Source: Homalodisca vitripennis (lineage: Eukaryota > Arthropoda > Insecta > Hemiptera > Cicadellidae). Taken from it: a DNA stretch of 64,000 nt. Under the pieces are notes generated by a model. The model had not been told where the DNA came from, searched no databases, and was given only the letters and a program-made list of their open reading frames with translations. The number at the start of each line of letters is the position of its first letter. The first letter of the stretch is position 1. Positions 36,501 through 48,683 of the stretch are shown in pieces. The DNA lies in the NCBI RefSeq assembly GCF_021130785.1, contig NC_060215.1:67212501-67276500 (forward strand). Reading direction: 5' to 3'. The translations under genes were made by a program, and so were the position numbers.

Positions 36501-37991
36501 ATTTCTATTCAGTTGGTGTTGCATCTAAATTACAAGTGTTATCCAAGTAGTAGGTTTACCTTATTTATGTATTCATGAACAAGTGACAAGTTTGAGTTTA
36601 ATGCCATTGTTTGTAGCCAACAATCATGTAGGTTTTTTAATTCCAAATAAAAATCAGTTGTGAAAGTTCATCCCTTGTTTGTTGCTGGGGAACAATTGTG
36701 TGTTAGACAAAGACATAATAAAACACACACACAGAAAATTACCTAAACTGCATATTCGGGAAAGATGCGGGAGTATCTGTAACCGTCTATGACTTTGACT
36801 TGTAATTGAGCAGTTCAAAGCTACTTCAATAATGCTAAGGATCCCAAACCAAAATTTAATTTGCATACAAAATGATTGATGACAAGTGTTACTTGTTCAT
36901 GGATCCAACAAAAAGCTAAGTTTACATTTTGGATACTTCTTGTTTATACATGTTGTAATGGATCATCTGAGATAAAAGTTAAAATAATTTATTACTTATT
37001 TGTTGTATTTCAATAATTTTTTTGTAAGTTTTAGTTTTAGTTCCTAGTACAAAATTTAATATTTACATTGTATTTTATAGTTTATAATATAATTTAGTTG
37101 TATTTTCAAGTATTTCTGCACTAGAAAAATTGAATATTCTGAGGTTGGTTGTCACGCTACGCTTTTGTAATTTTAATTACATTTTTATATTATAAGCGTT
37201 AAGTTTTTCAAGTATTTAAATATCTGTACTCAAGAATTGCTTTTGTTTGAGGTCTTGGTGAAGTTGTCAAAGAACGTTCTTGTTATAATGTATTTGGTGT
37301 TATAAGAATGATATTGGAAGTTGTGGCTTCCTATTAGAGAATTGTGTATTGTATCTATTTACCACTCCCAACTAAAATGAATTATGTTACTGTGTTATAT
37401 TAAATTGAAATACATTTCTAATCAATGTCTTTGTTGTTTTCTTGGTGTTTCTCTCCCATTTTTAGTATGACCCTGAAGAACCATTAAAACACACAAATAC
37501 AAGAAATTTGTTTTGGTATTCATGAAAACTGGTTTCACTAATGCCATTTTTTATATGTTTAACCTTATTCTTTGATGAAGTGTATGGTTGAAACACCATC
37601 CATATTTCACTATACGTACATCCAGCAGGATCCTAATGACTTGTCTTTATTGCATAGATTTGTCAGCATATTATATTGCCTCAATTTCATCACTTAGGAC
37701 ATCCATAATTTGTTTACCATCCTGTTTATTTTTTGTTTTTTACAACAACCAAAATTGCTGACCAAATACAGTCACAGTGAAGATAACTCAAAGCAAATGT
37801 TGTATTTATGTGGTAATGATCCATCAATACATTGTTTACTTGTGCACTAAACTTGGCCTGGATTACATGTAAGTCAACAACATTAAAACTTATCAAGAAA
37901 CCTTATTGAACACTGTACTCTGGTAAACTCAAAATGTGTACAGATAGATTTACCTTGTTAAAGCCTAATATAATATAGTTCTTGATATACT
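33553..37991. other. intergenic, no feature seen
   Basis: About 4.4 kb of AT-rich sequence without recognisable gene or TE ends; only short frames with no family match. Confidence 0.5.
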
Positions 37992-38183
37992 TTACTTACT
38001 GCTGTGGCCATTTGGTACCTCAGGTGTTGGTACCTCAGGTGACACTTTGTCCTGCCAACATACTGTCTCCAGATGTCTGGATTTTGCATCTCTTACCTTC
38101 TTTCCTTTTTTCCCAATCTTTTCAGGTCTTTGTTCACCTGGTCCCACCACCATAGCTTTGGTCGTCCAAGAGAATAACTTCAA
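37992..38183 (-). pseudogene. LINE C-terminal fragment (endonuclease-RT type)
   Basis: - strand reading gives a GRP..RW.D.V..DL..LG-like block: frames near 38100-38180 include RPKLWWWDQVNKDLKRLG, followed by KVRDAKSRHLETVCWQDKV. This resembles the C-terminal end of insect RTE/craniofacial-development-protein-2-like retroelements. Only this end is left. Confidence 0.55.
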
Positions 38184-39055
38184 AATTTACAGTTTCTCTA
38201 AGATAGTATGAACACATTATATTATAAGAAAGAATACCAAATGTGATATATTTGTCTCAATTGATGTTTTTATTATATGTTTATACCACTTGACTCACAT
38301 TAATCAATAGTTCTGAGCAATCAGTCTTCACCTAAAAACGATTAAAATTCCTTTATTTATCAACTAAATGACTGAAGCAATTGGCCAAAGTTAGCAAAAA
38401 CTGCCTAACAATTGCTGAAGTTTTTAGTTGTTCAACATGAAATAGTCGAGTAAATTTATAAATAACTCCTGATTATAGAAACCAATCAACAATTCTAGTG
38501 GTAGTAACTGATGTGGATGAAAAACGTGTCAATGATAATAATTGTTGTAGGTTTGTACTATTTGATAAGGATCAGTAATACATTTTTAATAATTATTCAA
38601 ATATAAAATAATAATGGAGGTCCCATGTTATAATGTCCCTAGATATGGGGCAGCAACAAATGTTCAAGTTAAGCCTCTTGTGAATAATTCTATACATTTT
38701 CATTCAATTTACCATATGATTACATTTATTTGTTTACGCAATGGACTTAGTAGTTGGGGTGTCTCTTGGTTTCTATAAAAACAAAAATAATTTAGATAGT
38801 TATGTTCAATTATTCTAATTGAGGGTTAATTCAAAAGCTCAGTTTTCTTAATGTCAAACACTTATAATATCCATGTATGAAGTAGAGTATGAAAAGACTC
38901 TTGATTTGATAACACTGAAGATACAAAAAATGAGAGAGGAGCTGTCAGACTTTATTGAAAATAAATTAAAAAAATGTTTTGAACAATAGACCAATTGGAC
39001 AAATATGTCAAGTGTAATGGAGAATATTTTAAAGTATGTAAAAGTGTTTTATAAA
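38184..39055. other. intergenic, no feature seen
   Basis: AT-rich; nothing recognised. Confidence 0.5.
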
Positions 39056-39090
39056 ACACACACACACACACACACACATGTATATATATA
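39056..39090. repeat. (ca)n/(ta)n microsatellite
   Basis: About a dozen ca dinucleotides then tatatatata, directly left of the DD41D transposon, which used the last TA as target. Confidence 0.9.
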
Positions 39091-41633
39091 CAGGGTGATT
39101 CATGAAGTTCTCCCCCCACTTCTACATCACATTGTACTAGTAAAAAATAATGAAAAAATGTTATATAAAACATAGGTCCGAAAACGCTTCGTTAGCGAGT
39201 AACAGCTACCGAAAGATTTCGCCTCTGAATTCCTGGGTTAAAGAGTAAAATAAAGCCATACTGAACTTTTTGGAAAGGTTAATTAAGTAAGAAATATCGT
39301 GGATTCTTATGTATTTTTACCTGATAAAGCTAATAAAATAGGTTTCAGAACTGTACCTGTAGTAGTTTTTTGAGGGATTCAGGGTTAAATGCAAAAAAAC
39401 TGGGGCACGAAACAATGTTTTTTAAAGTTTGATGTACAATAACTTTGTTAAATTGGTAATAAATACATAAAATCAACAGACATTATTTGTAGAAAATTTA
39501 ATTCTGAGAAAGTTGATATAATCAAAGTCTAAAATAAAACAGAAATAAGTACCAAAAATCGATTTTATTCAGTATAATACATTACTAGTTTTTAAGCAAA
39601 ATTAATCAGGTTGGGCCAACCGTACGCACCTTTTTATAATAGATGTTCGAAAATGAGGCCATCATTATCAATACATTTTGCAGCACGTTTGTGTATTGCT
39701 TTTGTTGCGTTTCTTAATTTTTCAGGACTTCCCTGTATCTGCACAGCCGAATCCATAATACAGGCAATTAATTCATCACGAGAATTCACTTTTGTCTTGT
39801 ATACAATGTCTTTCATCCATCCCCAGATGCAATAATCCAATGGAGATAGATCTGGTGATCTTGGTGGCCAAGGGTGAGGCCCTCCACGACCAATCCAGTG
39901 TCCAAGAAATTGATGATTTAAGTAAGCAGAAACGGCACGTGAAAAGTGGGGAGGTGCTCCGTCATGCTGGAAGTACAAATTTTGTCTGAGATGTAAAGGA
40001 ACATTCTCTAACAGCTGGGGCAACTCTTCTTGAAGGAAATGCAAATAGAACTCAGCATTTAGGCGTCCCAGGTAATATATGAAAAGGTCCAATCAGCCGA
40101 TTGTGCAATAGGCCACACCAGACATTGACGCTAAATCGGTTGTTGAAAGTTCTGTTCCACTACCTCAATGTGGATTTTCTTCTGCCCATGAGTGTTCATT
40201 GTGCAAGTTATTGACACCAATCCCGAGTGAATTGTGCCTCATCCGTAAACAAAATACGCTTGTAGAGTTGATTATTAATATTCAAAAAGTTGCAAAACTC
40301 CAAGCGAAGCGGACCATCCCCTAGCTGTGATGTTGAACCTTTTGTTTATGAAACGGAATAAAATTTGTTTAGCTTAAGTGACCTCCACACCGTTGAACCT
40401 GCGAAACTTCTATCCGCCTAGAAATACATCGTGTACTTACACCTGGACTGCGATGAACAGCATTAATAACAATATCATCATCAAGTTGGACAGCTCGTTC
40501 ATAATTGGTTCTAGTACTTGGTAGTGATCCTGTTTCCCGAAGAGTACGAAAAAGTTCCTGAAATTGTTTTTGGTATCTGGAATCCTCCTATTAGGGAAAC
40601 GTAGTTCATATTATTCTACAGCAGCTCTAGCATTACCATTACAGTAACCCAAAATAAAAACCATATCAGCGTATTCCTCTGATGTAAATAAGTAAGGGCA
40701 TTTTTTTTTTTTCGCTGAAATAAACAATCGAATTATAACTCACAGAAAAATTGCATTTAATAACACGATTCACAGAACCCGATCTCCTGCTGTAGCTTGC
40801 AAAACACCACTAATACACATTTCTAACGTAACAGTACAGAATACCATTGTTAATCAGCTGTTATTCGTGCGTTACCAACTTAGAAATTAATAAAACAAAA
40901 AACTGCATTTCGATGATTAGTAAACAATAATGGGAAAATGTTTGCTTCATTATTTTCAAACATTTGATGTAAATTTTTCTTTAAAAAAAAATACAAGTAA
41001 TAAAACATGATATTTTTATTTAAAAACAAATTTATTTAACAGTTAATCTTGTTTTCCTCAATTTATCTCATCAATAAGGAACAAACATTTTGTTTTTGTT
41101 TTATTTTAACTAAATACCGTATGGTATTTCTTTACAGCTAGTAATGTATTGTACTGAATAAAATCGATTTTTTTGGTACTTATTTCTGTTTTATTTTAGA
41201 CTTTGATTATATCAATTTTCTCAGAATTAAATTCTCTACAATTAATGTCTGTTAATTTTATGTATTTATTACCAATTTAACAAAAGTTATTGTACATCAA
41301 ACTTTAAAAAACATTGTTTAGTGCCCCAATTTTTTGTATTTAACCCTGAAATCCCTCAAAAACCTACTACAGGTACAGTTCTGAAACCTATTTATTAGCT
41401 TTATCAGGTAAAAATACATAAGAATCCACGATATTTCTTACTTAATTAACCTTTCCAAAAGTTCAGTATGGCTTTATTTTACTCTTTACCCAGGAATTCA
41501 GGCGAAATCTTTCGGTAGCTGTAACTCGCTAACGAAGCGTTTTTCGGACCTATGTTTATATAACATTTTTTCATTATTTTTACTAGTACAATGTGCTGTA
41601 GAAGTGGGGGGGAGAACTTCATGAATCACCCTG
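39091..41633 (-). mobile_element. DD41D Tc1/mariner-type element with ~500-bp inverted repeats
   Basis: Flanked by TA (39089-39090, 41634-41635). Arms 39091-39588 and 41138-41633 are inverted copies, very similar along nearly all of ~497 bp, starting cagggtgattcatgaagttc. Total 2543 bp. The transposase lies between them on the - strand. Confidence 0.93.
39634..40715 (-). pseudogene. DD41D transposase (frameshifted), rosa-like
   Basis: Upstream part (about 40700-40440): SEEYADMVFILGYCNGNARA and YELRFPNRRIPDTK, the N-terminal HTH domain found in many insect transposases (Pfam DUF4817 type), broken by frameshifts. The intact C-terminal frame 40092-39634 (152 aa) has LYFQHDGAPPHFSRAVSAYL and WPPRSPDLSPLDYCIWGWMK. 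The two Asp residues are 41 residues apart, the DD41D spacing of the rosa group. Confidence 0.88.
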
Positions 41634-42178
41634 TATATACATAAACAATATTATACTACTGTACCCAGTACCTTCGAAACACAAAGAAAACATTCAAGAA
41701 TATATGTAATTAAATTTAAAAAAGTATAAATCACGCACAAGTATTTAAAATGGGATGATTCTAGTGTTTCAAACAAAGGGAGAATACTTATTAGTTAGTA
41801 CATATTCAAATTTAATTTCTCCAAGCATGATACTGTACTGAATAATAAAAGAATGTACTTAACGAATTAAATATGCCTGTGGCTCTATAAAGGACAAAAA
41901 CACAATACATGTGTGATTACTTGTGTTACAAATTTTATTTTCATTAGGCTAGGTACAACTGTGTGAATGAATAATTAATAAATGCATCCAAAAAATTTAA
42001 AAGAGTACTACCTATGTTTCCTAATTTATTAAATTTTCTTCCAAATGATTTCTCTATATTTGAGATGAGGTGTCTTGTTAACTGTACCTCACAGGAGATC
42101 TTTAGCTTCTTTTAGAATGTTCAAATCTAAATTGACGTTATGTTTTTATGTTCTGGTGCTTTTGTAGCTGCTTCAGTT
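41634..42178. other. intergenic, no feature seen
   Basis: AT-rich; nothing recognised. Confidence 0.5.
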
Positions 42179-43232
42179 TTAACCCTAGAACTGGTAATGG
42201 TGTCACTCTGTACTGGCGGCTCTATTTTAACAGTCTCGCAGACGTTTCTTATAATGTATCACATTTCATAACTGTTAGTCCAAATATAAACTATTATATG
42301 TCAATGTATTCACAAATATATGGAGAGCATTATAATAACAATATCTTATTGTTTCCATGGAAACATATTTTTGAATTTTTACAAAATGTAAGAAAAAAGT
42401 TTTTTGGACATTGTTTTTTTAAATATCCCGTTGTTTAACTGCTTAGCAATAAGCTTTACATCAAAAGTGTAAATGTATAACTTATTCAAAATTTTGTCCT
42501 GATTCCAAAAATATATAATTATTGTAACTTTTACCTCAAACCGTATGTGTTACAGGGCTTTGTATGAAAAAGCGCGCGCTTATTTACTTATTTTCAAAAA
42601 TGCGTAGATTTCTAAATAAATATTATTGTTCGTGGGTAAACATAATCTCATGACTGCATTTATACTTATATAAGTATGACAGATAAAACAAAAATAAAAT
42701 AAAATAATAAATTTTAATTTTACCTTATTTACATATGTACAGAGTTTCATTTTTTACTCAGCGTCACTTGATCCCGCCCTGCGAGCTCTCTAAGATCATT
42801 TGATCGGTCTGTAAAGTTTTCACCCATACTAAAACTATAACCTAAGAAAGCTAAAAAAACAATAATAACAACAATAAAACACTATAAAATACAATTTCCA
42901 CAAATACTATTGAATTTGTAACCTCAAACACAAAACCCGGCACTTGTTTACAGTTTCAGAACAATGTGGTTGACCCGTACTATGTTCACGTCAGCTATCC
43001 ATAGAGAACGATATTTTACTGTAAACAAAGAAGACAATAATCGAAGTAAGAACAGTAAATCGGTACTATAGTTAATGCTCTTCCAGATTATATAAAATAA
43101 TCATTTATATGACCTTAATTGCCTAAAATTTCAATAACTGTACATGTCTACTTTGGTGACGAATATTCGTCCTTGCCAAAACGGACGGGCCTTTGGCGAC
43201 GAAAATTCGTTTCATACCAGCTGGAGGGTTAA
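42179..43232. mobile_element. piggyBac-like non-autonomous element
   Basis: TTAA at 42179-42182 and 43229-43232; ends ttaaccctagaactggta and, inverted, ttaaccctccagctggta (15/18). The right subterminal block repeats gacgaa(t/a)attcgt twice, separated by tccttgccaaaacggacggg. No transposase seen. Confidence 0.7.
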
Positions 43233-44841
43233 TACAGTTTATATTTATATACGTGTGTTAACTAAAATGAATGTAAAAGTTTATAAAAATATGACAATGT
43301 TTATATACATCTCCGCTAACTCACTCAAATTCAGTTATTATTTACAAATATATGATGAGTAATTTTAACAAAAGTTTATAAAAATGAAGAAATAAGTTTA
43401 CTAATAAAATATTGATACAAAAGTTGTTTATTATTTACAAATACGCTTAAAACTTGGTTGTTGTACACCACTTGGTCCCAGGGCAACATCCATTGTGTTT
43501 CACAATCACTTACTACTATAAAAACTTAAAAAATAATTAAGTCTAATGTGAAAACGAAGTGCATAAAATGCAGGAAAAGTACCTCCCGAGTGGAGGGTAA
43601 CTGTTAGCATGGGATGGTCCTAATTTTAAAGCCTAAACATGAGGGTATGGTCTCTGCCCGATTTGACTGCAATAGGCTGGAACAGAGCTAGTCTCCAAGG
43701 TGATATGACTGAGATATTGCCTATTATCATTCCTCATGGGATCTTGACACGAGACAGCTACTACCCTCAACCTTATCCATCCTGTTACACTGAAAGCAGA
43801 ACAACGGTCCTTGTAGGACTAAGTGCAATGAGGGGTTTCCTCATATTTTTGTCCTAAGTAAACAGAAGTTCTTTTTAAGAATTCTCTCTTACTTTTTTCC
43901 AAACATTTTTACTGCATTCCTGAATCATTGAAACAAATTTCTAAGGGTTAAATATACTCAAAAACCATCTAAGTTAATATCATGTATATAAGATGAACAT
44001 TTGTCTAATACAGCTTAGAGGAGGCAATGAAAATAATAAAGATTACTAAATATAATGTGACACCTGAATATAACATATTGTGAAATGTACTAAAACGATA
44101 ATTACCTTGACATTTAATTGCATTTTAATTTTCATCACAAGGCATAAATTGCATCCTTTTCAACTCATAGAATAGTTTAATAAAGTAAGAGGCTGGATAA
44201 TATTTTCTTAAATTTTGAATCCAAAATTCAATTTACTCCTTGATTGCTGTTTTGATAGTTTTAAAATGTTGTTTCATGAAATTCGGGATGAATTTGTAGG
44301 TATACTACGTTGCACTTTTTAATTAGTTGCTTGTTTCTTATAGCACTGGTATAACTTACAAGTCTTTTTTTAAAGTTGTTTGAAACCTCTAAATTACTTT
44401 TTAACTGATTATTATTGTTGAAGATATTTTTCATTATGTACATACATTATATTGTCTCTTTATTACATTTCTGCTGAAATGCAATTATTTTCTTACAGAG
44501 TTAATTTTGTTTCAAATCTTCCTGTAAATATATCCATTAAAATAAAATAGTTTACATAACCCACCATAACATGTATCCATGGAATAAGTCAGTGAAATAC
44601 TCACACTTGTGTTATTATGACTATTTTTTATTAGAAGTCGTGATTGTAAATTCAATGATCTGTAACGTACTGCTGACTGACCTGTTGAACGTCAAATGAT
44701 TTTTCTTCTTTATGATACATAACATAATAAAGTGATCAATAAGGCAAATACTACTCCTGTGAATGTGAAATAATAATCCCATTGAGTGAGAAATATATGT
44801 TAACAAATCGAGTACAGTCTGCAAGTTCAATATTTGTATTA
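43233..44841. other. intergenic, no feature seen
   Basis: A short + frame at 43639-43857 has mixed codon use but no recognisable family. Otherwise AT-rich. Confidence 0.45.
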
Positions 44842-44981
44842 CTATATGGGGCAGATGGCGGTAGCAATGGTTGAAACTCTGGTAGCAAGTACGCGAACCA
44901 AGTCAAATTGTGTACACCGACTGTCCACTCGTTCCATAAGGATGATATATCTCCAGAAGGTTTCATAATCATTGGTAATAC
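44842..44981 (-). CDS. unknown small protein, candidate last exon
   Basis: Acceptor caatatag|GTATTA in phase 1; it reads GITNDYETFWRYIILMER then VDSRCTQFDLVRVLATRVST and ends IATAICPI before TAG. It is the only local block with non-AT-biased codon use. A second frame is also open through it, so the frame choice rests on the phase match with exon 1. Confidence 0.4.
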
Positions 44982-47900
44982 CTATATTGTATTTTATGAC
45001 ATATAAACATTCTTATTCTTGTCGTTCCCCACTTACTAGATTTAAACACTCACTAAACATATGCAGATAAAGTAAAACTTACTGATTCAACGTTCAAAAC
45101 ATTTTCTCAGCGAATATCACTGTATGTCCTCTAGGAAGTATAGGTATTTCTAAGGAATATTGGTCTCCAAAATATACAAAATAATTTACCCCTCACCAAC
45201 TCAAAAATACTGTTATACTCTTGCCTGACCAATCTTTGAAAGTCTCCATAGTAGGTAAAAAGATAAAAATTGTTTACTCTGGCTTTATGAATGTAAAACT
45301 AAAAATTTTATACGAAAACATTTCTGGTCCTTGCATTCATCTCATTCATGATCTACAAAATTCAGAGCATCCTGTTTGGTTGGCTATCTGTTTAGTAGAA
45401 TCTTTTACTTCTTTTCTTAAAAAATTACTTGTATATAGACATTTTTTCAGATGATTAACAACTTAAATTAAAAAGTATTGCCTAATTAGGAGAAGTAAGA
45501 CATGGTGAAATAAAACAAATACTTTTAAAAAATATACATATTTAACCATCAAACAATACATACAACAAAATAATCTTTGTACATAACTATGGTTTGACAA
45601 TGAATAAGGCAACAGGTAGAAACACGGTGATGGACAAATACATATATAATTTTATTGTAAATTGCAACTTTTGTGATTATAAATAATACATATTTTATCT
45701 ATATATTTTCCCTTTAATTTCTAGAGTGATATCTTGATAAATATTGTTTACTTTTACATTCTACCACATATTTAGTATACTAATACAACATTGAGATGGT
45801 AAAAAACTGGGCCTTGTGAAAATGCTATTTGTGTACGTGAAAGCATTGACAAAGGCCTGAATTTACAGTTCTTGTAAAATTTGAAATGTTAGTGTAGCTT
45901 GTAAATGTCTGAATGTTTTGTCATTTTTCATTATCTCTTTTTTAATTTTGTACTGAATACCATACTGTCTAATAAAGTTAAGTTTTCATTATATTGAAGG
46001 CATGTGTGGGTGGATAAATCTGCCAGTTTTGTGACAAGCAATATATAAAAATAGTAAATGAATGATATAACTATTGATTTTTAGTTGTCTCTTTCAAGTA
46101 ATAATAGTCTTGGGTTTTTAGATAACATAACTTTAAATCAATACTGCTTCACAATCACATAATTTATTATTTGAAATTACTAATTATAATCTATAAATGC
46201 ATGCAGTATTTCACATTTACACAATAAATGTAAAAATCATAATAACTGCAAAAATATTGACCATTAAAACTTTATCAATGACAATACTATATTGGCTACA
46301 ACAATAAAAAAACTAATCTATGATAAATATGTTAAATATCAATCTACCATAACCTTATATCTATATATTTCTACTGCAAATGTGCGTATATAATATAAAA
46401 TGAACATTTTATATTTAATTTTTGTTTTCAATTGAAATTGAATTCAATGATTTCAAAATTTAATAAAGTTAAGTAGATTTTAAAACAATATATAAATGTC
46501 ACAAATTCATAACTTTTAAAAGTAATAATAATAAATATGTGAATTTAAGCCTCTTTAAAGCGACATTTATAATAGTGATGAACAAGAGTGGTTGTTTTAA
46601 GTCACAATAAGAACAGATTGGAATTATTCTCACCCAAAAAGGGGGAAGATTTTACATATATGTACAAAATAACCTCTGTCATTGACACTGTTATTCAGAA
46701 GTGATTTTTGCAATTGTTCAGTAAAATTATATTTTATTTCCTTACAAGGTCAAAATATGAAGTGAAATATATCAACCAGAGTGCAAGTAATGTAATAATA
46801 ATATTATAAATAATACTTTATTGATAAATATATGTAACACTAAAAACACAATATATATATATACATATATATACACACACACAAGTGGTAAATTGTGTAT
46901 GTGTAATATACGAGTAAAACAATAAACTTATACATGTGATTCGTTTCTCTACACATTAAATGTAAGTTTAACTAATGAGAACATTTTGTTTTAATCTTCC
47001 ATATGAATTCCATATTCGATTTAAAACAACTTTAATATAACTGAAATAAGTAGAAGGTATGATATTGCCTCAATCTAGTTTTCCATTTAATACTAATATT
47101 TTTAAATTCATACAAAAAATTAAGGCACAGTTTTCATCAATAATCTTTTTTTAGTCTTATCATACTGTGCAGTCTTATCTACATAACTTATTAGATGGAA
47201 TCAGGCACTCAGAAACAAGTAAATGGGAAATGTATACTATTAATTGATTATTCTATTCATTACAGGTACACTAACTGGCAACTACACTATCTACTGGCCT
47301 GATTTGGTGACCGGGATTAAAATATTAATAATTACAATTTTCATCATTTAAAACTTTTAAAAAATGGACGGATATAATATTTCTTAAATTATTAGACTTA
47401 CTTGTGTACAAGTATTACAGAATTTCATTTTAAATATGGAAGTTAGAAACCTTTAACATTGTTCATTAATGGTATTGAACAATTTCAAGTTATTTTAAAC
47501 AAAACATAACAAGGTAGTTTAATGTTTTTAGAAGAATGTTTTACTAATATATTTAGAACGACTGAAAATTATATAAAGTGTATCGTAAAACTTATCCTGA
47601 ATTATAATTGTATTTAATGGGGCGATTGTTGTGTTATAATTGTTTGTTGATCATAAAGTTCTATTTTTATTTGTAACACAATTGCTCGTTTTGCGTCATT
47701 GACATTTGCTTGAGCATTTTCATTCGTGCTTCATCAAGTTAGAACTATGTTTGTTTCAAGATTGCTTGTACTCTGCTGAGTTAAGTATTTGCTTGTGACA
47801 CTTTCTGATGGTTTTTGCTTTTTGATGTCACGTTTAGAATGAGTTAGTTTTTCATTAACTAACTTTCTGTCTAAAATTACGCTATACTGTTAGTCTCATA

Positions 47901-48500
47901 CTGCTATGATCCACAAAATTGGTACTAAGAAATCTATATTTGTTAATTGATTTATGTGAAAAGAGAATCGCTATCGAGAAACTACCCATCCTTACAGAAT
48001 ATTTCTAATAGAAAAAATCAGTTTCTAAATAATGCTGCACTACTTTGTGGAAGAAAAAAAATATTTATAGTTTATGGGCCCCAGTTTTCCCACAGCAGAC
48101 AGTCCACTGAAATTTAAGAATAAGATGATTTTCATAATGCATCGTTGTATTTGGTTGCTTATCTGCTGTGAAGTAAAAAAAATCAAATGAATATATTTAA
48201 ATACATAACAATCAAGTAGTGTCTAATGGATAGTTACTTGTTTATGGACTTAGTGTGAGCGTGTAAAATGAGTGGCTACTTGATGTCAATGTTGTCAACT
48301 GCACTAATCAAATTGTCTGTCCAAGAACTAATAATTATATCACACACTGTCCATCATTCATGCCCTGTACTAGTTCTAAGTGTAGCAAAGGAAATATAAG
48401 AGCTTAAAAAAATAAAAATTTGGATATATATCCTGGATTGTAAGACAGCTTGGTTCATATTCTATGGATAGTGGAAAATTGTTTTCTTGTATTATCTTAC
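44982..48500. other. putative intron of the small gene, no feature seen
   Basis: Very AT-rich, including an (at)n/(ac)n run near 46850-46882. No transposon or further exon recognised. Confidence 0.4.
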
Positions 48501-48612
48501 CATAACACATTTCTGAATGTTCCATTCCGGAACTGGTGATTGGATGCATATTTTGTCTTCTTCCATGTGCTTCAAACAAAGCAAGTGTTGTGTTATATTC
48601 AGTAGGATCCAT
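48501..48612 (-). CDS. unknown small protein, candidate first coding exon
   Basis: It reads MDPTEYNTTLALFEAHGR then RQNMHPITSSGMEHSEMCY and stops at donor ATG|gtaagata. The start follows gttgtaATGG. Reading through the donor adds only an AT-rich, Phe/Tyr-rich run, so splicing looks right. A mariner insertion begins 69 bp upstream of the ATG. Confidence 0.5.
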
Positions 48613-48683
48613 TACAACTTAGATTTGACTACCTGACCGAAGATGGCAGCATTGATCACTCCCTCTATGAGAAAACCCAAATA

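Larger units (their letters stand above)
44842..48612 (-). other. candidate small two-exon gene, 83 aa (overview)
   Basis: Exons 48612-48501 (112 nt) and 44981-44842 (140 nt) join across a 3.5-kb intron in matching phase 1 to give 84 codons including stop. The first exon has an ATG-G start, balanced codon use and a consensus gtaaga donor, unlike its AT-rich flanks. I do not recognise the protein. It has no signal peptide or membrane helix. Extra exons inside the intron cannot be ruled out. Confidence 0.45.

Noticed and set aside
43639..43857. 72-aa + strand frame with mixed codon use
   Set aside because: No splice sites, family motif or neighbour supports it.
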